Part shown: one piece after another, positions 6,707-15,207 of the stretch
How the letters are laid out: every line of letters begins with the position of its first letter
How positions within the stretch are numbered: the stretch's first letter is position 1
The notes under the pieces: model-generated
What the model saw: the letters and a program-made list of their open reading frames with translations, nothing else
What the model was told of the DNA's origin: nothing
Databases searched by the model: none
Source of the DNA: Croceibacterium_A sp044506885
GTDB lineage: Bacteria; Pseudomonadota; Alphaproteobacteria; Sphingomonadales; Sphingomonadaceae
Assembly: GCA_044506885.1 (NCBI GenBank)
Contig: JBIQKC010000023.1
Span: 1-47,992 of the forward strand
DNA length: 47,992 nt
Direction: 5' to 3'
Translations under genes and position numbers: made by a program

Positions 6707-8641
6707 ATGATTCAGCTCTTTCGCAGATTCTTCAGCTCGAAGTTCGGGGTGGCCGTCACCCTCGCCTTTCTCGGCCTGATCGCGTTCGCCTTCGCCAGCA
6801 TGGACATTTCCAGCACCGGCGTGTTCGGCGGCGTTTCGGGCGGCGACAGGGTGGCGGTGGTCGGCAAGCAGCGGATCGACGCCGCCACGCTCGCGACGAA
6901 CGCTTCCAACGCCCTCGACCAGGCGCGGCAGGCGGATCCCACGCTGACGATGCCGGCGTTCATCGCCCAAGGCGGGCTGGAGGATGTGCTCAACCAGACG
7001 CTCCAGCGCACGGCCCTGGCGGAATTCGCCCGCCAGCACGGCATCCGCGCCAGCGATCGCCTGGTGGACAGGGAACTGATGCAGATCGCGGCATTCCGCG
7101 GGCCCGACGGCAATTTCGACCAGAACGCCTTCCGCGCCGCGCTGAGGCAGCGCGGGTTGACGGAAGCGGCGGTCCGCGCGGACATGGCGCAAGGGTTCAT
7201 GGTGCGGCAACTGGTGGCGCCGATCGCCTATGCGCCGGTCCTGCCCGCGAGCATCGGCCAGCGATACGCCTCGCTGCTGCGCGAACGCCGCCAGGGATCG
7301 GCGGTCATGCTTCCGAGCGCGGTATTCGCACCGCAAGGCGCTCCGTCGGCGGAGCAGCTCGAAACCTTCTATCGCGCCAATGCCGACGCCTACATCCGGC
7401 CCGAGCGGCGGGTGATCCGCTACGCCGCCTTCGGCGACGATGCGCTCGGCGAACAGCGTGCGCCGACCGAGGCCGAAATCGCCGCCCGGTACGAGCGCGA
7501 CAAGGCGAACTACGCGGCAAGCGAACGGCGCGCCTTCACCCAGCTCGTGGTGCCGACGCAGGATGCGGCGCGGGCGATCGTGGAGGAGGTTCGCGGCGGC
7601 GCTTCGCTCGACGATGCGGCGCGGGCGAAGGGCCTGGCGACGGCTTCCGTCGGTTCGGTGGCCAAAGCCGAGTTCGCCGGCGCGGCTTCGGCGGCGGTGG
7701 CCGAGGCGGGCTTCGCAGCGGCGGAAGGCGCGCTATCCGCCCCGGCGCGGGGCGGTCTCGGCTGGTATATCCTGCGCGTCGATTCGGTGGAGCGGCAACC
7801 CGCGCGCACGCTCGCCCAGGCCCGCGATGAGATCGCCGCCGCGCTTGCCCAGGAACAACGCGTAGCCGCGCTCGACGACCTGACCGCGAGGATCGAGGAA
7901 GAACTGGACGAAGGGCGGACGCTGGCGGAAGTGGCGGACGAGCTGTCGCTCGAATTGTCGACCACCCCCCCCGTCACCGCCGACGGCCGGGTTTACGGCG
8001 GTGCAGGCGAAACCATTCCGCCGGTGCTCGGCCGCGCGCTCGAAACGGCTTTCGCGATGGAGGAAGGCTCTCCGCAACTGGCCGCGATCGTGCCGGGCGA
8101 AACGTTCCTGATGTTCGACGTATCCGACATCACCCCATCCGCCACCGCGCCGCTGGCCGAAATCCGCCAGCAGGTCGCAAGCGACTGGCGGCGCGACGCA
8201 GGCGCGCGGGCGGCAGGCGAGACCGCCGACCGTGTCCTGAAGCGGCTTTCCGAAGGAGCCGACATGGCGCAGGCGCTTGCCGGCGAGCGCGCCGGCCTGC
8301 CGGCGCCCGAAGCGCTCGATCTGCGGCGCGAGGAGCTGAGCCAGCTGGGCAACGTGCCCTCCAGCCTAGCGCTGTTCTTCTCCATGGCGGCGGGCACGGT
8401 GAAGAAGCTGGAAGCCCCCGGAGACGCCGGCTGGTACGTGGTCAAGCTCGACGAGATCGAGCCCGGCGAGATCGAAGCGGGCGATCCGCTCGTGCTCGCG
8501 ACCTTGCAACAGCTCGGCGCGGCTACCGGACAGGAATATCTCGAGCAATTCGTCGGCGCGGTGCAGCGCGAGGTGGGGATCGAGCGCAACCAGACCGCCA
8601 TCGACGCGGTGGCGGCGCAGCTCACCGGCCAGTCGAATTGA
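6707..8641 (+). CDS. ppiD: Membrane-anchored periplasmic peptidyl-prolyl isomerase, PpiD/SurA type
   Basis: The 644-residue protein begins with one transmembrane anchor (about residues 11-31, preceded by 'MIQLFRRFFSSKFG'), so the rest faces the periplasm. A SurA-N-like chaperone region follows (about 40-190), then a parvulin-like segment (about 255-355, 'RRAFTQLVVPT' to 'GGLGWYILRVDSVE') and a long C-terminal region. This architecture is that of PpiD, which helps newly exported proteins leave the SecYEG channel. It is unclear from sequence whether the parvulin domain is catalytically active. Its stop (TGA) overlaps the TTG start of trpE, so it is the first gene of the trp operon. Confidence 0.88.
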   Translation: MIQLFRRFFSSKFGVAVTLAFLGLIAFAFASMDISSTGVFGGVSGGDRVAVVGKQRIDAATLATNASNALDQARQADPTLTMPAFIAQGGLEDVLNQTLQRTALAEFARQHGIRASDRLVDRELMQIAAFRGPDGNFDQNAFRAALRQRGLTEAAVRADMAQGFMVRQLVAPIAYAPVLPASIGQRYASLLRERRQGSAVMLPSAVFAPQGAPSAEQLETFYRANADAYIRPERRVIRYAAFGDDALGEQRAPTEAEIAARYERDKANYAASERRAFTQLVVPTQDAARAIVEEVRGGASLDDAARAKGLATASVGSVAKAEFAGAASAAVAEAGFAAAEGALSAPARGGLGWYILRVDSVERQPARTLAQARDEIAAALAQEQRVAALDDLTARIEEELDEGRTLAEVADELSLELSTTPPVTADGRVYGGAGETIPPVLGRALETAFAMEEGSPQLAAIVPGETFLMFDVSDITPSATAPLAEIRQQVASDWRRDAGARAAGETADRVLKRLSEGADMAQALAGERAGLPAPEALDLRREELSQLGNVPSSLALFFSMAAGTVKKLEAPGDAGWYVVKLDEIEPGEIEAGDPLVLATLQQLGAATGQEYLEQFVGAVQREVGIERNQTAIDAVAAQLTGQSN

Positions 8642-10164
8642 GCTTTCCGTTGGGCGCCGGTCTTCCGGAGAACGCCGACGCGGCCCGCGCGCAACTCGCC
8701 GCGGGCCGGCCGGCGCTCGTCTGGCGCAAGCTGGTCGCCGACACGGAAACGCCGGTCGGCGCGGCGCTCAAGCTGATCGAACCGGGACGCGGCGATTTCC
8801 TGCTCGAATCGGTCGAAGGCGGCTCGGTGCGCGGGCGCTACAGCCTGCTGGGGCTCGATCCGGACCTGCTGTTCCGGGCGATGGGCTCCGCGTGCGAGGT
8901 CAACCGCGATTGGCGGCGGGATCGCGCCGCGTTCGAACCGCTGGCGGGCGACAGCCTGTCAGAGCTTCGCGCGCTGGCCGACTCCTGCCGCATCAAGGTT
9001 CCGCCCGCCCTGCCCCCGGCGCTCGCCTGCCTGGTCGGCTATTTCGGCTACGAGACCATCGGCCTGGTGGAGACGCTGCCGCGCGCGCCACAGAGCGAAC
9101 TGGCGCTGCCCGACATGCTGTTCGCGCGGCCGACCGTGCTGCTGGTGTTCGACAACCTGACCGACGAACTGTTCTGCATCGCGCCGCTATGGGCCGACGG
9201 GCCCGAACCCGGCCGGGCGATCGAGCGGGCCGGCGAACGGATCGACGAAACGCTCAGCCGGCTGCGCGCGGCCGTACCCGCCGCCCCGCGCGACCCTGCG
9301 CTGCCGGACATGGCGCTGACGCCGGTCATGGCCGACGCCGATTACACGGCGATGGTGCTGAAGGCGAAAGACTACATCGCCGCCGGCGACATCTTCCAGG
9401 TGGTGCTGGCGCAGCGCTTCACCTGCCCGTTCCCGCTGCCGCCGATCGCGCTCTATCGCGCGCTGCGCCGGGTGAACCCGTCGCCGTTCCTCTATTTCCT
9501 CGACCTGCCCGGCTTCGCGGTGGTGGGATCGAGCCCGGAAATCCTCGTCCGCGTGCGTGATGGGGAGGTCACCATCCGCCCGATCGCCGGCACCCGTCCG
9601 CGCGGCAGGACCGACGAGGAAGACCGGGCGAACGAGACCAGCCTGCTGGCCGATCCCAAGGAATGCGCCGAGCACCTGATGCTGCTCGACCTTGGCCGCA
9701 ACGATGTCGGCCGCGTGGCCGCGGCGGACAGCGTCGAGGTCACCGCCAGCTTCACTATCGAGCGCTACAGCCACGTGATGCACATCGTCAGCAACGTGGT
9801 CGGCCGGCTCGACCCGTCGAAGGACGCGCTCGACGCGCTGTTCGCCGGCTTCCCGGCGGGCACGGTGTCCGGCGCGCCGAAGGTCCGCGCCTGCCAGATC
9901 ATCGCCGAGCTGGAGCCGGAAACGCGCGGGCCCTACGCCGGCGGCGTCGGCTATTTCGCGCCTGACGGATCGGTCGATTCGTGCATCGTGCTGAGGACCG
10001 CGGTGGTGAAGGACGGCGTGATGCACGTCCAGGCCGGGGCCGGCATCGTCGCCGACAGCGATCCCGCCTACGAGGCCGCCGAATGCCGCCACAAGGCGAG
10101 CGCGCTGGTCGCCGCGGCCAGAGAGGCGGCGCGCGTTGCGGGCGAAGCGGGTTTCGGGCAGTAG
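8638..10164 (+). CDS. trpE: Anthranilate synthase component I
   Basis: The 508-residue chorismate-utilising enzyme makes anthranilate from chorismate with ammonia supplied by TrpG. The LLES motif (residues 55-58) and GRYSLLG are the usual tryptophan feedback-binding elements, so allosteric inhibition is expected. The chorismate-binding C-terminal domain shows IAGTRPRG, LLDLGRNDVGRVA and GTVSGAPKV. The start is TTG overlapping the ppiD stop (TTGA). No other start gives the expected N-terminus. Confidence 0.96.
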   Translation: MSFPLGAGLPENADAARAQLAAGRPALVWRKLVADTETPVGAALKLIEPGRGDFLLESVEGGSVRGRYSLLGLDPDLLFRAMGSACEVNRDWRRDRAAFEPLAGDSLSELRALADSCRIKVPPALPPALACLVGYFGYETIGLVETLPRAPQSELALPDMLFARPTVLLVFDNLTDELFCIAPLWADGPEPGRAIERAGERIDETLSRLRAAVPAAPRDPALPDMALTPVMADADYTAMVLKAKDYIAAGDIFQVVLAQRFTCPFPLPPIALYRALRRVNPSPFLYFLDLPGFAVVGSSPEILVRVRDGEVTIRPIAGTRPRGRTDEEDRANETSLLADPKECAEHLMLLDLGRNDVGRVAAADSVEVTASFTIERYSHVMHIVSNVVGRLDPSKDALDALFAGFPAGTVSGAPKVRACQIIAELEPETRGPYAGGVGYFAPDGSVDSCIVLRTAVVKDGVMHVQAGAGIVADSDPAYEAAECRHKASALVAAAREAARVAGEAGFGQ

Positions 10165-10172
10165 GCCGCCCC

Positions 10173-10787
10173 ATGACCGCCGAACGTAAGATCCTCGTCA
10201 TCGACAACTACGACAGCTTCACCTTCAACCTGGTGCATTACCTGATGCAGTTGGGCGCGGAGGTCGAGGTCGTGCGCAACGATGCGATCAGCGCCGGCCA
10301 GGCGCTGTCGAGCGGGGCCGCGGGGCTCCTGATCTCCCCCGGACCGTGCACGCCGAACGAGGCGGGCATCAGCCTCGACCTCGTCGCCGCCTGCGCCGAT
10401 GCGGGGCGGCCGCTGCTGGGCGTGTGCCTGGGCCATCAGGCGATCGGGCAGCATTTCGGCGGCCGGGTCACGCGCGGGGGGCTGATGCACGGCAAGACCA
10501 GCCCGGTCACGCATGACGGCAGCGGCGTGTTCGCCGGCCTGCCCAGCCCCTTCACCGCCACGCGCTATCACTCGCTGGTGGTGGAGGACATTCCCGAGGC
10601 GCTGGTGGTCAACGCCGAAAGCGAGACGCCGGGGATCGACGGAACCGCCGTTATGGGCTTCCGCCACCGCGAGCTGCCGATCCACGGGGTGCAGTTCCAC
10701 CCCGAGAGCATCGCCACCGAGCACGGCCACGCGCTGCTGGCCAATTTCCTGAAGATCTGCGGCATCGAAGCGAGGGAACCGGCGTGA
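10173..10787 (+). CDS. trpG: Anthranilate synthase component II (glutamine amidotransferase)
   Basis: The 204-residue class I amidotransferase supplies ammonia from glutamine to TrpE. The triad is present: Cys85 (GVCLGHQ), His176 and Glu178 (VQFHPES). The N-terminus ILVIDNYDSFTFNLVHYL is diagnostic. ATG at 10173 lies 8 bp after the trpE stop; further upstream in-frame starts would run into trpE. It overlaps trpD by a GTGA junction. In some bacteria this protein also serves folate synthesis as PabA; no separate pabA is visible here. Confidence 0.96.
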   Translation: MTAERKILVIDNYDSFTFNLVHYLMQLGAEVEVVRNDAISAGQALSSGAAGLLISPGPCTPNEAGISLDLVAACADAGRPLLGVCLGHQAIGQHFGGRVTRGGLMHGKTSPVTHDGSGVFAGLPSPFTATRYHSLVVEDIPEALVVNAESETPGIDGTAVMGFRHRELPIHGVQFHPESIATEHGHALLANFLKICGIEAREPA

Positions 10788-11776
10788 GCGCCCTTCCCCC
10801 CGTCGAACGGCCGCTGGAAGAGGACGAGGCCGAAGCCGCGTTCGGCGCGATGCTCGACGGCGCGCCTTCGGACGAAGACATCGCCGCGTTCCTGATCGCG
10901 CTGTCGGACCGGGGCGAGACGGCGGCCGAAATCGCCGGGGCGGCGCGGGCCATGCGGGCGCGGCTGATCCCGGTCGCTGCCCCGGACAACGCCATCGACG
11001 TCTGCGGCACCGGGGGCGACGGGCACCATACGCTCAACGTCTCGACCGCCGTGGCGCTGGTGGTGGCCGCCTGCGGGGTGCCGGTGGCCAAGCACGGCAA
11101 CCGCGCCGCCAGCTCCAAGGCCGGCGCTGCCGACACCCTCGAAGCGCTCGGGCTCGATCTCGACCGGGCGATGGAGACGGCGGAGGAAACGCTGGCCGAC
11201 ATCGGCATCTGCTTCCTGTTCGCCGGCAGGCACCATCCGGCGATGGGGCGGATCATGCCGATCCGGCGCGCCATCGGCCGCCGCACTATCTTCAACCTGA
11301 TGGGGCCGCTGGCTAATCCCGCCGGCGTGCGCCGCCAGCTCGTCGGCATCGCCCGCCCCGCTTATGTGCCGATCTATGCCGAAGCGCTGGCGCGGCTGGG
11401 GACCGAGCATTCGCTGGTGATCTCTGGCGACGAAGGGCTCGATGAACTAAGTCTCGCCGGCGGCAACGAAGTGGCCGAAGTGCGCGGCGGCGACGTGCGG
11501 ATGATGCGCGTCTCACCCGCGGACGCGGGCCTTGCCACCGCTCCCATCGACGCCATCCGCGGCGGCGACCCGGCCCACAACGCCGCCGAACTGCGCAAGC
11601 TGCTGCTGGGCGAGCCCGGTCCCTATCGCGACGCGGTGCTGTTCAACGCCGCCGGCGCGCTGATCGTGGCGGGCGAGGCCGAAAGCTGGACCGAGGGCGT
11701 CGAGGAAGCCGCCGAAGCGATCGACAGGGGACTCGCCAAGGCCCTGCTCGACTGCTGGATTGCCGCCACCCGATGA
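10784..11776 (+). CDS. trpD: Anthranilate phosphoribosyltransferase
   Basis: The 330-residue enzyme couples anthranilate to phosphoribosyl pyrophosphate. Conserved PRPP and anthranilate sites are visible: DVCGTGGDGHHTLNVST, KHGNRAASS and the 'FLFAGRHHPAM' region. The start is GTG at 10784, inside the trpG stop (GTGA). Length is normal. Its stop overlaps the trpC start (ATGA). Confidence 0.97.
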   Translation: MSALPPVERPLEEDEAEAAFGAMLDGAPSDEDIAAFLIALSDRGETAAEIAGAARAMRARLIPVAAPDNAIDVCGTGGDGHHTLNVSTAVALVVAACGVPVAKHGNRAASSKAGAADTLEALGLDLDRAMETAEETLADIGICFLFAGRHHPAMGRIMPIRRAIGRRTIFNLMGPLANPAGVRRQLVGIARPAYVPIYAEALARLGTEHSLVISGDEGLDELSLAGGNEVAEVRGGDVRMMRVSPADAGLATAPIDAIRGGDPAHNAAELRKLLLGEPGPYRDAVLFNAAGALIVAGEAESWTEGVEEAAEAIDRGLAKALLDCWIAATR

Positions 11777-12564
11777 CCGACAAACTGACCGAAATCTGCG
11801 CCACCAAGCGCGAGGAAGTGGCCGCGCGCAAGGCTGGAGCAACGCTCGACGACCTGGACCGCGCCGCTGCTGCGACGTCACGCCCTCGCGGCTTTCGTGC
11901 GGCATTGGCGGCAAAGGCCGCTGACGGATACGGTCTGATCGCGGAGATCAAGAAAGCTTCTCCGTCCAAGGGATTGATTCGTCCTGATTTTCGTCCGGCC
12001 GAACATGCCATTGCCTATGAGCGAGGCGGGGCGGCGTGTCTGTCCGTGCTCACCGACGCGCCCTATTTCCAGGGGCATGAGGATTACCTGATGGACGCCC
12101 GCGCGGCCTGTTCGCTGCCGGTGCTGCGCAAGGACTTCATGGTCGATCCGTGGCAGGTGGCCGAAACACGCGCCATCGGGGCCGATGCGATCCTGATCAT
12201 CGTCGCCGCGCTGGAAGACGCGCAGATGGCGGAGATCGAGGCCGCCGCCATCGAACGCGGGATGGACGTGCTGGTCGAAGTGCACGACGAAGCCGAGATG
12301 GACCGCGCCGTCCGGCTGCGGTCGCGGCTGATCGGGGTCAACAACCGCGACTTGCGCACTTTCCGTACCGACCTTGCGACCACCGAACGGCTCGCTCCGC
12401 TTGCGCCGGAAGGCGCGCTGCTGGTGGGCGAAAGCGGCATAAACGCCCGCGCCGATGTCGAGCGGCTGGCCGCAGCCGGGGTGCGCTGTTTCCTCGTCGG
12501 CGAGAGCCTGATGCGGCAGGATGACGTCATGGCGGCAACGCGCGCGCTGCTTGGCGCGGTGTAG
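11773..12564 (+). CDS. trpC: Indole-3-glycerol phosphate synthase
   Basis: The 263-residue TIM-barrel enzyme closes the indole ring of the tryptophan pathway. Family motifs are clear: IAEIKKASPSKGLI, LRKDFMVDPWQV, GVNNRDLRTF and LLVGESGI. It is a stand-alone TrpC, not fused to TrpF. The trpF, trpB and trpA genes are not in the window, so the pathway is split as in many alphaproteobacteria. ATGA overlap with trpD; 150 bp separate it from moaC. Confidence 0.97.
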   Translation: MTDKLTEICATKREEVAARKAGATLDDLDRAAAATSRPRGFRAALAAKAADGYGLIAEIKKASPSKGLIRPDFRPAEHAIAYERGGAACLSVLTDAPYFQGHEDYLMDARAACSLPVLRKDFMVDPWQVAETRAIGADAILIIVAALEDAQMAEIEAAAIERGMDVLVEVHDEAEMDRAVRLRSRLIGVNNRDLRTFRTDLATTERLAPLAPEGALLVGESGINARADVERLAAAGVRCFLVGESLMRQDDVMAATRALLGAV

Positions 12565-12714
12565 TTCGGCAGCACGAGGCCGGGCAATGCGTTAATGACG
12601 ATCATGACGGCGGCAGATCGATTGATGAATTCGGGGTCTGTCCTATTCGGACGCACTCTGCCAGACAGCCGGCCAAGGCGTGGCGGCGCCCACTTCGTTC
12701 GATCGGAAGGCAAG

Positions 12715-13191
12715 ATGACGGACAGGCTCACCCATCTCGATTCGCGCGGGCAGGCGCGCATGGTCGACGTGGGGGGAAAGGCGGAAACGGCCCGCTCCGC
12801 CACCGCCACCGGCCGCATCCGCATGTCCGCCGAGGCGCTGGCGGCCGTGCGCGAGGGCAGCGGCCCGAAAGGCGATGTACTCGCCGTGGCGCGGGTGGCG
12901 GGAATCATGGCCGCCAAGAAGACCGGCGAGCTGATTCCGCTGTGCCACCCCCTCGCGCTCGATGCCGTCACGGTGGATTTCGCTTTCGAGGACAACGCCG
13001 TCCGCGCCACCGCGCGCGCTTCGCTCACCGGCAGGACCGGCGTAGAAATGGAAGCGATGACAGCCGCTTCCATCGCGATTCTGACAATCTACGACATGGC
13101 CAAGGCGCTCGACAAGGGCATGGTGATCGAGGAAGTCCGCCTGCTGGAGAAGACCGGCGGCAAGAGCGGCGACTGGCGCGCGGACGGATGA
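12715..13191 (+). CDS. moaC: Cyclic pyranopterin monophosphate synthase MoaC
   Basis: The 158-residue enzyme acts in molybdenum cofactor synthesis, converting the MoaA product into cyclic pyranopterin monophosphate. Motifs: MVDVGGKAETARSA, AGIMAAKKTGELIPLCHPL, GVEMEAMTAAS and the C-terminal LLEKTGGKSGDW. The ATG at 12715 has GGAAGG at 12705-12710 and gives the expected N-terminus MTDRLTHLD. Its stop overlaps moeA (ATGA), so the two are coupled. Confidence 0.97.
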   Translation: MTDRLTHLDSRGQARMVDVGGKAETARSATATGRIRMSAEALAAVREGSGPKGDVLAVARVAGIMAAKKTGELIPLCHPLALDAVTVDFAFEDNAVRATARASLTGRTGVEMEAMTAASIAILTIYDMAKALDKGMVIEEVRLLEKTGGKSGDWRADG

Positions 13192-14393
13192 GTCCGGCGC
13201 TGCCGCTTGCCGAGGCGCAGGAACGACTGCTCGGCGCGGTCGAGCCGCTGGCGGAGGAAGTGGTCGCGGCCGACCTCGCCGTGGGGCGCTTCCTCGCCCG
13301 CCCGCTCGCGGCATGCCGAACGCAGCCCGCCGCCGATCTCTCGGCGATGGACGGCTACGCCGTGCGGGCGGACGACGCGTCGGGACCGTGGGCGGTCGTC
13401 GGCGAGAGCGCGGCCGGGCGGCCGTTCGCGGGCGAAATCGCGCCGGGACAGGCGATCCGTCTCTCGACCGGGGCGATGATGCCCGATGGCGATGTCCTCG
13501 TACTGTTGCAGGAGAACGCCGAACGATCGGGCGAGCGGCTGGCGCTGAACGGCGAGGGCGCGCCCGCGACGCGCCATATCCGCCGCGCGGGATTCGACTT
13601 TCGCGAAGGCGACGAAGTGTTCGCCGCCGGCGCGCGGATCGGCGCGGCGCAGCTCGCGCTGGCGCTCTCGGCCGGCCACGCGACGCTGGCGGTGCGCCGG
13701 CTGCCCAGGCTCGCGGTGATCGACAGCGGCGACGAACTTTCGGCCGATCCCTCCGCTTGCGAGCCGCACCGCATCCCCGCCAGCAACGGGGCGATGATCG
13801 CGGCCATGGCGGCGCCGTTCGCGGCTTCGGTTGCGCGGCTGGGGCCGGTTCCCGATACGATGGAGGCCCTCGCCGAGGCGCTCGGCCGCGCCGGGGACGC
13901 CGATGTCGTCGTGACTTCGGGCGGCGCTTCGGTTGGCGACCACGACCTTGTTCGCCCGGCTCTGGAGCAATGGGGCGCGTCGATCGATTTCTGGCGCGTG
14001 GCGATCAAGCCGGGCAAGCCGCTGCTCGTCGCGCGGCGCGGCGGGCAGTGGGTGCTGGGGCTGCCCGGCAACCCGGTGTCGAGCTATGTCACCGCGTTCC
14101 TGTTCCTGCTGCCGCTGCTGCGCGCGCTCGGCGGCGCGCCCGCCTTCTCCGCCCTTCCCAGTGCGATTTGCGCCCGGCTCGAGGCGCCGCTGCCCGCGAC
14201 CGGCGACCGCGCCGAGTTCGTCCGCGCCGTCTATGCCGACGGCGCGGTGCGCCCGCTCGGCCAGCAGGACAGCAGCGCCTTGCGCTCGCTCGCCGCGTGC
14301 AACGCCCTTGTCGTCCGCGATCCTCACGCGCCCGGTGCGCTCGCCGGCGAGGAGGTGCGGCTCCATCTGCTCGAAGGCGGCGGGATTGCTTGA
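13188..14393 (+). CDS. moeA: Molybdopterin molybdenumtransferase MoeA
   Basis: The 401-residue enzyme inserts molybdate into adenylylated molybdopterin. Hallmarks: DLSAMDGYAVRADD (domain with the substrate site), TGAMMPDGDVLVLLQE, the MoCF-like block VVTSGGASVGDHD, KPGKPLLVAR, and GLPGNPVSSYVTAFLF. ATG at 13188 overlaps the moaC stop. The domain order follows the E. coli protein. The next gene, lexA, starts 87 bp later with its own regulatory region. Confidence 0.97.
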   Translation: MSPALPLAEAQERLLGAVEPLAEEVVAADLAVGRFLARPLAACRTQPAADLSAMDGYAVRADDASGPWAVVGESAAGRPFAGEIAPGQAIRLSTGAMMPDGDVLVLLQENAERSGERLALNGEGAPATRHIRRAGFDFREGDEVFAAGARIGAAQLALALSAGHATLAVRRLPRLAVIDSGDELSADPSACEPHRIPASNGAMIAAMAAPFAASVARLGPVPDTMEALAEALGRAGDADVVVTSGGASVGDHDLVRPALEQWGASIDFWRVAIKPGKPLLVARRGGQWVLGLPGNPVSSYVTAFLFLLPLLRALGGAPAFSALPSAICARLEAPLPATGDRAEFVRAVYADGAVRPLGQQDSSALRSLAACNALVVRDPHAPGALAGEEVRLHLLEGGGIA

Positions 14394-14418
14394 CATGTAG
14401 GGAATCGTTGCCTACTTG
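14390..14418 (+). promoter_or_regulatory. Candidate lexA promoter
   Basis: A perfect -35 box TTGACA (14390-14395), 17-bp spacer and TACTTG (14413-14418) lie just after the moeA stop. The -10 box abuts the SOS box, so LexA bound there would block RNA polymerase. The -10 is weak by consensus. Confidence 0.5.
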
Positions 14419-14432
14419 TTCCGCGTTCGTTC
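14418..14432 (+). promoter_or_regulatory. Alphaproteobacterial SOS box (LexA operator) of lexA
   Basis: GTTC-N7-GTTC (14418-14421 and 14429-14432, spacer cgcgttc) is a perfect match to the alphaproteobacterial LexA-binding consensus. It overlaps the end of the candidate lexA promoter, 49 bp upstream of the lexA ATG, indicating autorepression. A further inverted repeat gttcc-tgaaac-ggaac (14429-14444) overlaps its right half. Confidence 0.85.
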
Positions 14433-14480
14433 CTGAAACGGAACATGCGCCCAAAGGAACGTGTGAGGGAGACCGGCCCG

Positions 14481-15167
14481 ATGTTGACCGCCAAACAGCA
14501 CGAGCTCCTGCTCTTCATCCAGCGCAAGCTGGAGGAGACCGGGATTTCGCCTTCGTTCGAGGAAATGAAGGATGCGCTGGACCTGCGCAGCAAGTCCGGC
14601 GTCCATCGGTTGATCTCCGCGCTGGAGGAACGCGGCTTCATTCGCCGCCTGCCCAATCGCGCGCGCGCGCTCGAAGTGCTGCGGCAGCCGGAGAACGTGG
14701 CCGCCGGCGCGCGGGTTGCGGCGCCCGCGAACGACACCATCGTGCAGACGACGCCTCCGCGCAGCACGCCCGAGCCCGCCAACGATGTGATCGAGGTGCC
14801 GCTCCACGGCCGCATCGCCGCCGGCGTGCCGATCGAAGCGCTGGAAGGGCAATCCACCCTTCCCGTGCCCGCTGCGCTGCTCGGCTCAGGCGAGCATTAT
14901 GCGCTCGAAGTTTCGGGCGATTCGATGATCGAGGCGGGTATCCTCGACGGCGACTATGCGCTCGTGCGCCGCACCGACACCGCGCGCGACGGGGAAATCG
15001 TGGTGGCGCTCGTGCGCAACGAGGAAGCGACGCTCAAGTACCTACGGCGCGAGAACGGCATGGTCCGGCTCGATCCCGCGAACGGCGCCTACGATCCGCA
15101 GATCTACCGGCCCGACGAAGTGCAGGTGCAGGGCAAGCTCGCCGGCCTGCTGCGGCGTTATCACTGA
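14481..15167 (+). CDS. lexA: LexA repressor (SOS regulator, self-cleaving)
   Basis: The 228-residue protein has an N-terminal winged-helix DNA-binding domain (MLTAKQHELLLFIQRKLEE; 'SGVHRLISALEERGFI') and a C-terminal S24 peptidase domain. The cleavage bond Ala114-Gly115 (RIAAGVP) and the catalytic pair Ser148 (SGDSMIEAG) and Lys186 (EATLKYL) are present, so RecA-triggered self-cleavage should work. The linker (about residues 70-103) is longer than in E. coli LexA, as usual in alphaproteobacteria. The ATG at 14481 gives the canonical N-terminus. An SOS box lies upstream. Confidence 0.98.
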   Translation: MLTAKQHELLLFIQRKLEETGISPSFEEMKDALDLRSKSGVHRLISALEERGFIRRLPNRARALEVLRQPENVAAGARVAAPANDTIVQTTPPRSTPEPANDVIEVPLHGRIAAGVPIEALEGQSTLPVPAALLGSGEHYALEVSGDSMIEAGILDGDYALVRRTDTARDGEIVVALVRNEEATLKYLRRENGMVRLDPANGAYDPQIYRPDEVQVQGKLAGLLRRYH

Positions 15168-15207
15168 TTTTCGCCTGACCGTCCCCTAACTCTTCGTGGG
15201 ACCGGCG

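Noticed and set aside
10164..12564. A trp attenuator leader peptide or separate promoter within the trp genes
   Set aside because: trpE overlaps ppiD and the following genes are overlapping or 8 bp apart, leaving no room for a leader with tandem Trp codons.
12565..12714. A remnant of a GGGTCTGT-type transposon end in the trpC-moaC gap
   Set aside because: Only one arm-like word (about 12633-12645) is seen, with no matching inverted partner.
14440..14461. GAAC repeats (14441-14444 and 14457-14460) as a second SOS box
   Set aside because: The spacer is 12 bp instead of the required 7 bp.
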